The notes: generated by a model not told the origin, from the letters alone. DNA of 64,000 bases from Streptomyces sp. SAI-127 (GCF_029894425.1 NZ_JARXYJ010000001.1:9816501-9880500); one strand, 5' to 3'. Shown: positions 1-9,091, counted from the first letter of the stretch. Made by a program: numbers and translations.

Positions 1-93
1 CGCCCCAGATGCTAGGGGTAATACGGGCTGCGGCCAACATGGCGTACGCCACCTACGATGAACCGCCCCCGGTGACTCGACGAAAGGGCCCCC

Positions 94-675
94 ATGACCG
101 TCCGGCTCACCCTGCTGTGTGCCGCCGCCCGCACGGAACGCGCCGTACGCTTCGCCGACGACCCTCTCGACGAGCGGGCACTGGGCCGGGCGGAGGCCGC
201 CGCCGGAACCCTCCCGCGGGCCGGCACCGTCTACACGGCACCTTCTCGGCGCTGCACCGGGACGGCCGAGGCCCTTGGACGGGAGGCCGTCACGGCACAA
301 CCGGCGCTGCGGGACCTCGACATGGGTTCCTGGTACGGCCGCACACTCGACGAGATCGCGGCAACCGATCCCTCAGGACTGGCCAGTTGGCTCACCGATC
401 CGGAGGCGGCGCCGCACGGCGGGGAGAGCGTGGAGCAGGTCTGCGAACGCGTCGCCGCTTGGCTGGACGCGCTGCCGTCCGACGCGGGACGCGTGCTTGC
501 GGTGGTCGAACAGGCCGTGGCACGGGCCGCGGTGGTGCACGCGCTCGGGGCACCGCGCCAGGCGTTCTGGAGGATCGACGTCCTCCCGCTGTCCACCGTC
601 GAACTCACCGGGCGCAACGGCCGCTGGAATCTGCGGACGGCCGAGCTGCCGCTCAGTCCTCGCCCACCACGGTGA
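94..675 (+). CDS. Degenerate histidine-phosphatase-fold protein
   Basis: 193 aa. The overall pattern fits the histidine phosphatase (phosphoglycerate-mutase-like) family: an N-terminal hydrophobic strand, a DLDMGSWYG segment near residue 75 and an HGGESVEQVCERVAAWL helix near residue 110. The catalytic features are missing. The N-terminal RHG motif, whose histidine is phosphorylated in the family, reads LLCAAART (His replaced by Ala10), and the second active-site SHG reads VVEQAVA near residue 145. A phosphatase role is therefore doubtful; a binding or vestigial role is more likely. AAGGG lies 6 nt before the ATG. The 3' end overlaps the convergent serine hydrolase by 23 nt. The preceding 93 bases hold nothing I can identify. 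Confidence 0.7.
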   Translation: MTVRLTLLCAAARTERAVRFADDPLDERALGRAEAAAGTLPRAGTVYTAPSRRCTGTAEALGREAVTAQPALRDLDMGSWYGRTLDEIAATDPSGLASWLTDPEAAPHGGESVEQVCERVAAWLDALPSDAGRVLAVVEQAVARAAVVHALGAPRQAFWRIDVLPLSTVELTGRNGRWNLRTAELPLSPRPPR

Positions 676-1747
676 GGTCGTCCCCGAGGGCCGCGGCGAT
701 CCGCGCGGCCCGGACATGGTCGTCCAGCCGGCGGGTGAGATAGGCGCAGGCGTGCCCGCGCCCCAGCGACCACCAGGCCGCGGACCCGCCGATCCCGCCC
801 TTGGCGATCTTCCCCTTGTCGCGGACGAAGCCCAGCGTCCAGGTGAGCCGGGTCCCGAAGACCTCGTCGAAGTCGGTGACCTGGGCGGCGAGGAGCTCGG
901 CGTGCAGTTCGGGGCCCAGGAGCCCGCGCACCGGTCCGTCCTCGCTGGTCAGACGCGAGAAGAACTTGGCCGTCGAACTCGCCGTCGTCTGGAGGTTGGT
1001 GGCCCCGAACACCGACTGCCGCCACGCCCGGGAGTTGGTCCGGGTCGTGTCCAGGACGCCGTCGGGTATCTCCAACCACGGCCTGGCGTGCAGCTGTTCG
1101 GGCCAGTCGCTCCGGGCGTACTCGAGGTCGGCGACCCGCTCCAACGAGTCGTCCGGCACGCCGAACCAGGCGTCCAGACCGAGCGCCGGCCGCACCACCT
1201 CGTGGAAGAGTTCCCCCAGAGTCGTCCCTGCGGCGGCCCGCAGGACCCCGTCGACCAGATGGCCGTAGGTCAGCGCATGCTCCCCGAGGGATGTGCCGGG
1301 GACGTACTCCGGCGCCGCCCGCTCCAGGCTCCGCCGCAGCCCGGCGTCGTCCAGCGGGTCGAGAGCCGCGGCCTCGGCGGGGAAGCGGGGCTGGCCCGCC
1401 CGGTGGGTCAGCACCTGGCGCAGAGTGGTCCGCTCCTTGCCGTGGTCTCCGTATGCCTTCCAGTGCGCGGCGATCGGCTCGTCCAGCGCCAGGGCGCCGT
1501 CGCGTACGGCCGCCAGCGCCGTGAGCGTGACGAAGGACTTGGACAGGGAGTACGGCATGACGAGGGTGTCGTCGCGCCACGGGCGGCTGCGCCCGGCGTC
1601 GGCCCAACCGGCGCTCAGCCGCACCACTTCACGGCCGTCACGCCAGACGGAGACACCCGCCCCGGTCTCCAGACCCTCGTCCACCAACTCCTGTAAGACG
1701 CGGCACACTTGGCCGTATCCGTCCTCGGTGAACCCTTCCACGTCCAT
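653..1747 (-). CDS. Serine hydrolase, beta-lactamase/EstB-like family
   Basis: 364 aa, the usual size for class C-like beta-lactamase-fold esterases and peptidases (PF00144). The nucleophile motif SxxK is SLSK at residues 67-70, within MPYSLSKSFVTLTAL. The following GALALDEPIAAHW and LTHRAGQPRF segments are typical of the EstB/esterase subgroup. A TYGHLVDGVLRAAAG segment near residue 165 supplies the tyrosine of the YxN-like motif. There is no signal peptide, so it is probably cytoplasmic. GGAGGG lies 5 nt before the ATG. It is convergent with the histidine-phosphatase-fold gene, overlapping 23 nt, and downstream of and co-directional with the dehalogenase-like hydrolase, 64 nt away. The substrate cannot be predicted. 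Confidence 0.85.
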   Translation of the reverse strand: MDVEGFTEDGYGQVCRVLQELVDEGLETGAGVSVWRDGREVVRLSAGWADAGRSRPWRDDTLVMPYSLSKSFVTLTALAAVRDGALALDEPIAAHWKAYGDHGKERTTLRQVLTHRAGQPRFPAEAAALDPLDDAGLRRSLERAAPEYVPGTSLGEHALTYGHLVDGVLRAAAGTTLGELFHEVVRPALGLDAWFGVPDDSLERVADLEYARSDWPEQLHARPWLEIPDGVLDTTRTNSRAWRQSVFGATNLQTTASSTAKFFSRLTSEDGPVRGLLGPELHAELLAAQVTDFDEVFGTRLTWTLGFVRDKGKIAKGGIGGSAAWWSLGRGHACAYLTRRLDDHVRAARIAAALGDDLTVVGED

Positions 1748-1811
1748 GCTGTCCCTCCGTCCGTGTCGCCCGTCCCGGACAATACGGGGGAGGGGTATGT
1801 GGAGGCAACGG

Positions 1812-2696
1812 TCACGCTCCTCGAAGAGTGAGCTCCCGGACGGCCTTCGCCACGTCCGCCGGCGCTTCCTCCGCCATGAAGTGGCCGCAGGAGACGGTCG
1901 TATGGCGAAGGTCGTCGGCCCAGGCCTCCCACAGGGCGGTGGCCTCGTAGCCGAGTGCGGCTCCCCAGTCCTGCTGGAGCACGGTCACCGGCATGCCCAG
2001 CCGGTTCTCCGCGGCACGGTCGGCCTCGTCCTGCTCGACGTCGATGCCCGCGGAGGCGCGGTAGTCGGCGACGATCGACGGCACCGCCTCGCGGCAGGCC
2101 CGCAGATACTCCGCACGGACCGGAGCCGGGATCGCGTCGGGGCGGTTCGCCCACACGTCGAGGAAGTGGCCGAAGAACGCGTCCGCGCTCGCGGAGATCA
2201 TCCGCTCGGCGAGACCGGGCGGCTGGGCCATGAGGTAGAGGTGGAAGGCGACCGCCGCCGACGTGCCGTGCAGGGCGTCCCACATGTCGAGTGTCGGAAG
2301 GATGTCCAGACAGGCCAGGTGGGAGACCGCGTCCGGATGGTCGAGGCCCGCCCGGAAGGCGACCAGTGCGCCCCGGTCGTGCCCGGCCAGCGCGAACCGG
2401 GGATGCCCCAGCCGGCGTGCCAGGGTGACGACGTCGTTCGCCATGGTCCGCTTGGAGTAGGTGTGGGGGCCGTCCTCGCGCGGCTTGTCGCTGTCGCCGT
2501 AACCGCGCAGGTCGGGGCAGATCACTGTGTGGTCGGCCGCCAGGTCCGCCGCGACATGGCGCCACATCAGGTGGGTCTGCGGGAAGCCGTGCAGCAGGAC
2601 CACGGGTGTGCCGGTCCCTCCCACGGCCACATGGAGGGACACGTCCTCGGCGACGGACACGCGCTGGTACTCGAATCCGGCGATGGTGGGTCTCAC
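1812..2696 (-). CDS. Alpha/beta hydrolase, haloacetate-dehalogenase-like
   Basis: 294 aa from the GTG at 2696, chosen because GAAGAGAG lies 8 nt upstream and the product then begins MRPTIAGFEYQRVSV like relatives; an ATG at 2735 would add 13 residues. It shows HGFPQ at 36-40 (oxyanion region), PDLRGYGDSDKP, YSKRTMANDVV and the nucleophile motif GHDRGA with Asp107, all typical of haloacetate dehalogenases and epoxide hydrolases; the likely catalytic His is in CGHFMAEE near residue 274. In characterised fluoroacetate dehalogenases two arginines next to the nucleophile (DRGGR) bind the carboxylate; here the second position is Leu (DRGAL), so haloacetate may not be the substrate. It is divergent from the BTAD regulator. 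Confidence 0.8.
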   Translation of the reverse strand: MRPTIAGFEYQRVSVAEDVSLHVAVGGTGTPVVLLHGFPQTHLMWRHVAADLAADHTVICPDLRGYGDSDKPREDGPHTYSKRTMANDVVTLARRLGHPRFALAGHDRGALVAFRAGLDHPDAVSHLACLDILPTLDMWDALHGTSAAVAFHLYLMAQPPGLAERMISASADAFFGHFLDVWANRPDAIPAPVRAEYLRACREAVPSIVADYRASAGIDVEQDEADRAAENRLGMPVTVLQQDWGAALGYEATALWEAWADDLRHTTVSCGHFMAEEAPADVAKAVRELTLRGA

Positions 2697-2824
2697 AGCG
2701 GGGCTCTCTTCGGTCGTACGGCGAGTGGAAGGCATCGGTGTCCGGGCCCCGGACCGCCGATGAACCCAGGGTCCGGGGGGCGAATGAGCAACGAATGAAC
2801 GCGTGTACGTTGAGGTACGTGCGT

Positions 2825-4798
2825 GTGGTCGAGTTCGGAGTCCTGGGGTCGGTGGCGGCCTGGGACGAGACCAGGGAGCCGATCGCCCTGAAGGGTCCGA
2901 GGCATCGTGCGGTGCTGGCCCGCCTCCTCATCGCCCGCCGTGGGGTCGTGCCCGTTCCCCGCCTGGTGGAGGACCTGTGGCAGGGGGACCCGCCGGCGGA
3001 TGCCGTGGGTACCGTCCGGACCTTCGTCGCCGGGCTGCGGCGCGCTCTGGAACCCGAGCGGCCGCGCCGGACCCCGTCCCGCCTCCTCGTCACCGAAGGC
3101 CCCGGCTACGCGCTGCGCGCCGACCCCGCCCACGTCGACGCCCGGCGGTTCGAGCACGCCGTCGCCGCCGCGGCGGACCTGCCTCCCGCGCAGGCGGTGC
3201 CCCGGCTGACCGAGGCTCTGGAGCTGTGGCGCGGACCCGCCTACGCCGACTTCGCCGAGGAGCGCTGGGCGCGCGCGGAACGCTCCCGGCTCGCCGAGCT
3301 CCGGCTGACCGCCGTCGAACGCAGGGCCGAGGGCCGGCTCGCCCTCGGCGCCGCGGCCGACGCGGCAGCGGACCTCGACGCCCACGTGGCCGAGCACCCC
3401 TGGCGGGAGGACGCCTGGCAGCTGCTCGCCCTCGCCCTGTACCGCTCCGGACGCCAGGCCGACGCCCTGTCCGTCCTGCGGCGCGCCCGACAGTTGCTGC
3501 GTGAGCACCTCGGTGTGGAGCCGGGCCCCCGGCTCAGCCGCACCGAGCAGGACATCCTGCGGCACGCCGACCACCTGGACCCGGGCCCCTCGGACCCGGC
3601 CGCACAGGTCTGGGAGCAGGCCTCCGCGTCGTACGCGAGCATGGTCCCCCCGCGGGCACGCACCCGCCTGGAATCGACCGCGGGGCTGATGCGCGACCTC
3701 GCCGTCACCGGGGGCGGCGGCCTGGAAGCGGCACGGCGGCACCGCGCGGCGGCCGTGGCGGCGGCGGAGCAGCTGGGCGATCCGGAGCTGACGGCACGGG
3801 TCATCGGCGTCTACGACGTCCCCGCCGTCTGGACCCGTTCCGACGACCCCGCCCAGGCCGACCGGCTGGTGGGTGCGGCGGAACGCACCCTGCTCCTCCT
3901 GCCACCGGGCGCACCCGAGGCGGCAAGGGCACGGCTCCTGGCCACCGTGGCGGTGGAGTCCCGCGGCACCCTCCCCGAGGGGACACGCGCCCTTCAGGCG
4001 GCCCACCGGGCCGTCGAGAGCGCACGTCGGCTCAAAGACGCCGACCTGCTCGTCTTCGCCCTCAACGGCCTGTTCATGCAGACCTTCGAACGAGCCGGAC
4101 TCGCCACCCGGCGGGCGGAGATCGGCGCGGAGATCACCGAAGTGGCCGGCCGGCACGGCCTGTTCACCTACGAGGTCCTCGGCCACCTGATCCGGCTCCA
4201 AGCACACTGCGCCACCGCCGACTTCACGGCGGCGGACCGGCACGCGGCCGCCGCCGACGCGCTCGCCGAACGGCACGAGCTGCCTCTCGTCGCCGTCTTC
4301 ACCACGTGGTACCGCGCCCTGCGCACCGCGACGACAGAGCCTCCGCGGCTCGGCGAGTCCGCGTACCGGGCGGCCGCCAAGTCCCTGGAGGGCGCCGGAA
4401 TGCCCGGCCTGGAGCAGGGGTTGCTCCCCCTCGCCCTGCTGTGCCTGCGGCTGCACCACGGCCTTCCCGTCACCGCCGACCCGCACACCGACTGGGGCCC
4501 CTACGAGCCGTGGGTGCGCCCCCTGTTGCTGCTCGCCGATGGGCGCGACCAGGACGCCGTACGCCTGTTGGCTTCCGTGCCTTCCCCGCCCGGGGACCTC
4601 CTGCACGAGGCCCTGTGGAGCCTCCTCGCCCGCGCGGCGATCCAGGTGGACGACCGTCCGCTGATGCGGCGCGCCCAGCGCGCGCTCGAACCCGCCAGGG
4701 GCGAACTCGCGGGCGCCGCAAGCGGCTTGCTCACCGCCGGTCCTGTCGCGGACCACCTGGACGCGCTGGCCGCGGCGCTCGCACCGCACGCCTCTTGA
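2825..4798 (+). CDS. AfsR/SARP-type BTAD transcriptional regulator
   Basis: 657 aa from the GTG at 2825 (MVEFGVLGSV), which has GAGG 9 nt upstream; GTG 2819 or ATG 2795 are alternatives. Residues 1-90 form an OmpR-like winged helix (VEDLWQGDPPADAVGTVRTF). Residues about 95-245 form a bacterial transcriptional activation domain (ELWRGPAYADF, AEHPWREDAWQLLALALY, EHLGVEPGPRL). The remaining 400 residues are alanine-rich, helical and TPR-like; no Walker A NB-ARC motif is visible, so it is neither a minimal SARP nor a full AfsR. It likely binds direct repeats near its own promoter; the 128-bp gap to the divergent hydrolase is the obvious site. The 3' end is 74 nt before the rhamnosidase gene. Confidence 0.85.
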   Translation: MVEFGVLGSVAAWDETREPIALKGPRHRAVLARLLIARRGVVPVPRLVEDLWQGDPPADAVGTVRTFVAGLRRALEPERPRRTPSRLLVTEGPGYALRADPAHVDARRFEHAVAAAADLPPAQAVPRLTEALELWRGPAYADFAEERWARAERSRLAELRLTAVERRAEGRLALGAAADAAADLDAHVAEHPWREDAWQLLALALYRSGRQADALSVLRRARQLLREHLGVEPGPRLSRTEQDILRHADHLDPGPSDPAAQVWEQASASYASMVPPRARTRLESTAGLMRDLAVTGGGGLEAARRHRAAAVAAAEQLGDPELTARVIGVYDVPAVWTRSDDPAQADRLVGAAERTLLLLPPGAPEAARARLLATVAVESRGTLPEGTRALQAAHRAVESARRLKDADLLVFALNGLFMQTFERAGLATRRAEIGAEITEVAGRHGLFTYEVLGHLIRLQAHCATADFTAADRHAAAADALAERHELPLVAVFTTWYRALRTATTEPPRLGESAYRAAAKSLEGAGMPGLEQGLLPLALLCLRLHHGLPVTADPHTDWGPYEPWVRPLLLLADGRDQDAVRLLASVPSPPGDLLHEALWSLLARAAIQVDDRPLMRRAQRALEPARGELAGAASGLLTAGPVADHLDALAAALAPHAS

Positions 4799-4831
4799 CC
4801 TCGGCCGGAGCAGCGGCTAACGTTCCGGCGT

Positions 4832-4859
4832 TTGCCAGTGATTGAAACGATTCAATACC
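4832..4859 (+). promoter_or_regulatory. LacI-type operator inside a putative promoter of the GH106 gene
   Basis: ATTGAAACGATTCAAT at 4841-4856 is an imperfect palindrome with a central CG step and TTGAA/TTCAA arms, the layout of LacI/GalR-family sites. A possible -35 TTGCCA (4832-4837) and a -10-like CAATAC (4853-4858) bracket it, so a bound repressor would block polymerase. It lies 17 nt before the rhamnosidase start. No LacI gene is in the window. Promoter boxes are inferred; the palindrome is seen directly. Confidence 0.55.
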
Positions 4860-4872
4860 TTGGGGCGTCCAC

Positions 4873-7866
4873 ATGCATGAAGCCAACCCGCAGCGCGACG
4901 GCATATCCCGACGCGTGGTCCTGGCCGCCGGACTGACCGCGGGCGCCGCCGTGGCGCTCGGGGCGGGGGCCCCGTCAGCGGTGGCGGGGACGGGAGCGGC
5001 CGCCGAATGGTTCGCGGCCCCCGCCCGCTCGGTACGGCCCCGGTTCCGCTGGTGGTGGCCGGACGGTCTCGTGGACCCGGACGAGATCGCCCGCGAGATC
5101 GACCAGATCGCGGACGCGGGCTTCGGCGGTGTGGAGATCGCCGCCGTCCACCACAGCATCAAGGACAAGTCGGTCCTGGACACCGCACACCACGGCTGGG
5201 GGAGCAGACCCTGGCGGGACGGCGTCGAGGCCGCGCTGCGCCGCGCGGCGAGACGGGGACTCACCGTCGACCTCACCCTCGGCCCCAGCTGGCCCGTGGC
5301 CGTCCCCGGGCTCACGCCCGACGACGACGCCGCCGCCAAGGAACTCGCCCACGGCCGCGCCCCGTTGACCGGCGGCAGCACCTACCAGGGGCCCGTCCCG
5401 CCACCCGTCCACGCCGCGGCCGCGGGGGTGACCCGTCAGCAGCTCCTCGCCGTACAGGCCGCCCGGGTCGAGCCCGCCCACTCGACCCGCAAGGAGACCG
5501 GCCTCGACCCGGACAGCGTCCAGGACCTCACCGCGACCGTCACCGACGGCACGCTGACCTGGACCGCGCCCGAGGGCGGGGACTGGGTGCTCATCTCCTA
5601 CTGGGTGCGTGGTTCGGGCCAGCAGCCCGAGTCCGGCCCGCACTCCGCCCCGGCCGCCTACGCCGTCGACCACTTCAGCCCGGCCGGCACCACCGCGGTC
5701 ACCTCCTACTGGCAGGACCACCTGCTGACCCCCTCCGTGCGGCGCCTGTTGCGAGCCGCAGGGGGTTCTTTCTTCGAGGACTCCGTGGAGCTGGAGACCG
5801 ACGGCCTGACCTGGACACCCCTGCTGCCCGAGGCCTTCGAGAAGCACACCGGACGGCCGCTGCTGCCGTACCTGCCCGCCCTCGTCCTGGACAACAGCAA
5901 CCAGGTCTTCGCCTTCGAGGCCCAGTTCACCCGCCAGATCCGGCACGACTTCTGGGAGACCGTCTCCGGCCTCTTCAACCGCAACCACCTGACGGCCCTG
6001 CGGGACTGGGCGCACACCCTCGGCATGACCCTGCGCTCGCAGCCCTACGGCCTCCAGACGGACGCCATCGCCTCGGCCGCGATCCTCGACATCCCCGAGG
6101 GCGAGTCCCTCGGCTTCAAGAACCTGGACGACTACCGCTGCCTGGCCGGCGGCCGGGACATGGCCGGGCGAAGGATCCTGTCCTGCGAGGCGGGCGCCTA
6201 CAACGGATCCGCGTACAGCACGACCTGGGACCGCTTCCTGCGCACCATGGGCGGCGCCTACGCGGCCGGCGTCAACCAGACCGTCGTGCACGGCTTCTCC
6301 TACGCCACCGCCCCCGGGGTGAACTGGCCGGGATTCGCCGCCTTCAGCCCGTACAACGGCACCGCCGGGTACGGCGAGTCGTGGGGCCCGCGCCAGCCCA
6401 CCTGGCGGCACGTCCAGGACATCTCCGGATACCTGGGCCGCGTCCACCAGGTGCTGCAGACCGGTACCGCCAGAGCGGACGTCGCCGTGTTCCGGCAGAC
6501 CGGCTACACCGCCACCGGAATCGGCGCCTCCTGGTTCACGGCGACCGGCGTCCCGCTCGGCTGGACCCACCAGTTCCTCAGCGGACCCCTCCTCGACCTG
6601 CCCTCCGCGACCGTCTCGGACGGCCGGCTCGCCCCCGACGGTCCCGCCTACAAGGCCCTGTTCGTCGAGGGCGACTTCTTCTACGGCTCCACCCCCACGC
6701 TCGCCGTCGAGGACGCCCGCAAGATCCTCGCCCTGGCCGAGGCGGGACTTCCCGTGGTCCTGTTCGGAGCCTTCGACCAGGCACTGACTCCCGGGGTCCC
6801 GGACCAGGGGGAGACGGACCGGCTGCGTGAGATCCTCGCCCGGCTGCTCACGCTGCCCCACGTCGTCCGGATCACCGACAAGGCCGCGGTCGGCGACGCC
6901 CTCGCCGGGCTCGGGGTGAGCGCCGACGTACGGCACGCCACCGCGTCCACGCTCCTCAACGCCCACCGTGTCACCGCCGACGCGGACTTCTACTACCTCT
7001 GCAACGGCAAGCACGCCGAGACGGTCAAGCCGCCCGTGGCCGCGATCGACCACGACATCACCCTGCGCCGTACCCACGGCGGCAGGACCGTGCCGTATCT
7101 GCTCGATCCCTGGACGGGGGAGGCGGTCCGGCTCGCGCGCTACACCGAGGACGGGGCCGACATCACCCTGCGGGTCACGCTCCAGCCGGGGCAGACGACG
7201 ATCGTCGCCCTGGGACGGCCGGGGCTGTTCGGCGACCTCCATGGCAACAGCGCGCACGCCGAGGCGACCGACGCCGACGCGGTGCTGTTCACCGAGCGAG
7301 GGCTGACCCTGCGTGCCCGCACCGCCGGTACCTGGACCACCCGCCTGTCCCGGGGCCGAACCGCCACCACCAGGACCCCCGCAGTGCCCGCGCCGATCAC
7401 ACCGGACCGCTGGGAACTGGAGGTCGAGGACTGGTACCCGGGCTCGGACGCCACCCGGACCGAACACGTCCGGCGCGGCGTCACCCTCGAGACGCTGCGG
7501 CCCTGGTCGCAGATCCCCGAACTGGCCGACTCCGCGGGCATCGGTCGGTACCGCACCACGGTCACCCTGCCGGCCGACTGGACGCCTTCCCACGGCGCCG
7601 AGTTGGAGCTGGGGCAGGTCAGCGACACCTTCCGGGTGAGCGTCAACGGCAGGCGCCTGCCCGCGGCCGACCGGCTCCACCCCGTCGTCGACCTCGGCCC
7701 CTTCCTGCGGCGCGGCGAGAACACGATCGAGATCGAGGTGGCGACCCCGCTCATCAACCGGCTCAGGGTCGCGCAGCCCACGGTGTTCGGCGGGGTCGCC
7801 CGCCAGGACCACGGTCTGGTGGGCCCGGTGAGACTCGTGCCGTATGTGCAGGCGGTCGTGCGCTGA
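4873..7866 (+). CDS. Secreted GH106-family alpha-L-rhamnosidase-like glycosidase
   Basis: 997 aa, normal for GH106 enzymes, which hydrolyse alpha-L-rhamnosyl linkages in plant and microbial glycans. The N-terminus has a Tat signal (SRRVVLAAG, then a hydrophobic Ala/Gly stretch, likely cut near residue 40), implying export of a folded enzyme. The (beta/alpha)8 region begins PRFRWWWPDGLV, then IADAGFGGVEIAAVHH. Diagnostic family stretches are FFEDSVELETDGLTWTP near 300 and SCEAGAYNGSAYSTTW with YAAGVNQTVVHGFSY near 440-475, which carry conserved acidic and aromatic residues. The last 130 residues form a jelly-roll galactose-binding-like domain (GRYRTTVTLPADW, FRVSVNGRRL). It is a single gene with its own operator upstream and a strong terminator downstream. 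Confidence 0.88.
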   Translation: MHEANPQRDGISRRVVLAAGLTAGAAVALGAGAPSAVAGTGAAAEWFAAPARSVRPRFRWWWPDGLVDPDEIAREIDQIADAGFGGVEIAAVHHSIKDKSVLDTAHHGWGSRPWRDGVEAALRRAARRGLTVDLTLGPSWPVAVPGLTPDDDAAAKELAHGRAPLTGGSTYQGPVPPPVHAAAAGVTRQQLLAVQAARVEPAHSTRKETGLDPDSVQDLTATVTDGTLTWTAPEGGDWVLISYWVRGSGQQPESGPHSAPAAYAVDHFSPAGTTAVTSYWQDHLLTPSVRRLLRAAGGSFFEDSVELETDGLTWTPLLPEAFEKHTGRPLLPYLPALVLDNSNQVFAFEAQFTRQIRHDFWETVSGLFNRNHLTALRDWAHTLGMTLRSQPYGLQTDAIASAAILDIPEGESLGFKNLDDYRCLAGGRDMAGRRILSCEAGAYNGSAYSTTWDRFLRTMGGAYAAGVNQTVVHGFSYATAPGVNWPGFAAFSPYNGTAGYGESWGPRQPTWRHVQDISGYLGRVHQVLQTGTARADVAVFRQTGYTATGIGASWFTATGVPLGWTHQFLSGPLLDLPSATVSDGRLAPDGPAYKALFVEGDFFYGSTPTLAVEDARKILALAEAGLPVVLFGAFDQALTPGVPDQGETDRLREILARLLTLPHVVRITDKAAVGDALAGLGVSADVRHATASTLLNAHRVTADADFYYLCNGKHAETVKPPVAAIDHDITLRRTHGGRTVPYLLDPWTGEAVRLARYTEDGADITLRVTLQPGQTTIVALGRPGLFGDLHGNSAHAEATDADAVLFTERGLTLRARTAGTWTTRLSRGRTATTRTPAVPAPITPDRWELEVEDWYPGSDATRTEHVRRGVTLETLRPWSQIPELADSAGIGRYRTTVTLPADWTPSHGAELELGQVSDTFRVSVNGRRLPAADRLHPVVDLGPFLRRGENTIEIEVATPLINRLRVAQPTVFGGVARQDHGLVGPVRLVPYVQAVVR

Positions 7867-7873
7867 CCGACGA

Positions 7874-7905
7874 AGAGCGCGCCCGTCCCGTGCCGGGCGC
7901 GCTCT
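7874..7905. terminator. Bidirectional hairpin terminator
   Basis: A perfect 12-bp stem (AGAGCGCGCCCG paired with CGGGCGCGCTCT) with an 8-nt loop lies between the convergent rhamnosidase (stop 7866) and methyltransferase (stop 7908). It can serve both strands. There is no long U tract, as is usual in Streptomyces. Confidence 0.8.
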
Positions 7906-7907
7906 CG

Positions 7908-8540
7908 TTACGCGGGAAGCCCGCAGTACAGGAACAGCTGCGGTTCCGTGGTGCTTTCGGGATGGTCCGGGGTGAACTCCACGGCCTGCTCGTGCTCCAC
8001 GGCCAGACCCGCGTCACGCACCACGGCCACCACGTCCTCCGCGGCGAAACTCGTGGCCCGGACAGGCTGGCCCATGAACTCGACCGCCAGGTCCTCCACA
8101 TCCACGGGAACGGTGGCGAGCACCAGGCTCCCGCCCGGCCGCAGGGCCCGCGCCAGCCGCCCCAGCACCTCCGACTGCTCCGCCCGGGACATCTGCAGCA
8201 GCGAGAAGTACACGCACACCGCGTCGAACGACTCCTTCTCCAGCGGCAGTTCACGGATGTCCGCGTGGCGGAACTCGGCCTGCGGCACCTGCCGGCCGGC
8301 CAGGTCGACCATGACGGGAGAGACGTCCACTCCCAGCACCTCGTGACCCGCGGCCACCAGCGTCGACGCCGTGGGACGGCCGGTTCCGCTGCCGACGTCC
8401 AGGACCCGGCTCCCGGGGCCGAGCCTCCCGAGCAGCCACTCCAGGGACGCCAGGTGAGCCTCGGAACGCGCGAACGCCTTCTCGTACGTCAGCCCCAGCG
8501 CGTCGAAGACCGCTGCTGCCCGCTGCCCTTTGTCTGCCAC
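7908..8540 (-). CDS. Class I SAM-dependent methyltransferase
   Basis: 210 aa from the GTG at 8540 (MADKGQRAAAVFDALG), preferred because a GGGGGGAG tract lies about 6 nt upstream; a 230-aa reading from 8600 is less likely. Motif I is VLDVGSGTGRPTAS near residue 50, followed by VLGVDVSPVMVDLA (acidic adenosine contact), HADIRELPLEKESFDAV and LRPGGSLVLATVP. This is the Methyltransf_11/25 arrangement for small-molecule substrates. Nothing identifies the acceptor. It is divergent from the flavodoxin-fold gene at 8639. Confidence 0.85.
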   Translation of the reverse strand: MADKGQRAAAVFDALGLTYEKAFARSEAHLASLEWLLGRLGPGSRVLDVGSGTGRPTASTLVAAGHEVLGVDVSPVMVDLAGRQVPQAEFRHADIRELPLEKESFDAVCVYFSLLQMSRAEQSEVLGRLARALRPGGSLVLATVPVDVEDLAVEFMGQPVRATSFAAEDVVAVVRDAGLAVEHEQAVEFTPDHPESTTEPQLFLYCGLPA

Positions 8541-8638
8541 GACCTGCTCCCCCCTCGCGGTGTCCGGGCATCGTAGCCCGGCAGTGCCCGACGCCGGCAC
8601 GGCTTGCGGACGAAAGCCGAGGCGGGCAGGGTTCGACC

Positions 8639-9091
8639 GTGGCCACCCTGCTGATCGTGCATCACACGCCCTCGCCCAACTGCCAGGCGATGTTCGAAGC
8701 CGTCGTCTCCGGTGCGACGGCGCCGGAGATCGAGGGCGTCCGTGTCGTACGCCGCGCGGCCCTGTCCGCCACGGCCTCGGACGTGCTGGAGGCGGACGGC
8801 TACCTGCTCGGCACCCCGGCCAACCTCGGGTACATGTCCGGAGCCCTCAAGCACTTCTTCGACCAGGTCTACTACCCCTGCCTCGACGAGACGCGCGGCC
8901 GCCCGTTCGGCGTCTACGTGCACGGGGGCAACGACGTCACCGGAGCCCTGCGCGGCATCGAGTCGATCACGACGGGTCTCGGCTGGCGCAGTGCGGCCGA
9001 ACCGGTGACCGTCACCGGTGAACCGGCCAAGGCCGACATCGAGGCGTGCTGGGAGCTGGGGGCGACGGTCGCGGCAGGACTGATGACCTAG
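8639..9091 (+). CDS. NAD(P)H-dependent flavodoxin-fold oxidoreductase
   Basis: 150 aa with a GTG start. A flavodoxin-like fold is indicated by the N-terminal beta strand and phosphate loop TLLIVHHTPSPNCQAMFEAV, the FMN-contacting GYLLGTPANLGYMSGALKHF near residue 55-75 and GRPFGVYVHGGND near 92. This resembles the NADPH-dependent FMN reductase / WrbA-like group in a short form. It probably binds FMN and transfers hydride in the cytoplasm. Its last 4 nt overlap the convergent response regulator gene. Confidence 0.8.
   Translation: MATLLIVHHTPSPNCQAMFEAVVSGATAPEIEGVRVVRRAALSATASDVLEADGYLLGTPANLGYMSGALKHFFDQVYYPCLDETRGRPFGVYVHGGNDVTGALRGIESITTGLGWRSAAEPVTVTGEPAKADIEACWELGATVAAGLMT

Noticed and set aside
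1..93. Possible riboswitch or gene end at the left window edge
   Set aside because: No cobalamin-box or other conserved riboswitch elements and no recognisable protein end in 93 bases.
2693..4789. 698-residue minus-strand frame opposite the BTAD regulator
   Set aside because: Same GC-frame artefact; no start site or domain, and the plus strand is recognisable.
4975..7812. 945-residue open frame on the minus strand opposite the rhamnosidase gene
   Set aside because: Antisense frames stay open in high-GC DNA; its composition is Gly/Arg/Val-rich with no family motif, while the plus strand has a clear GH106 protein.
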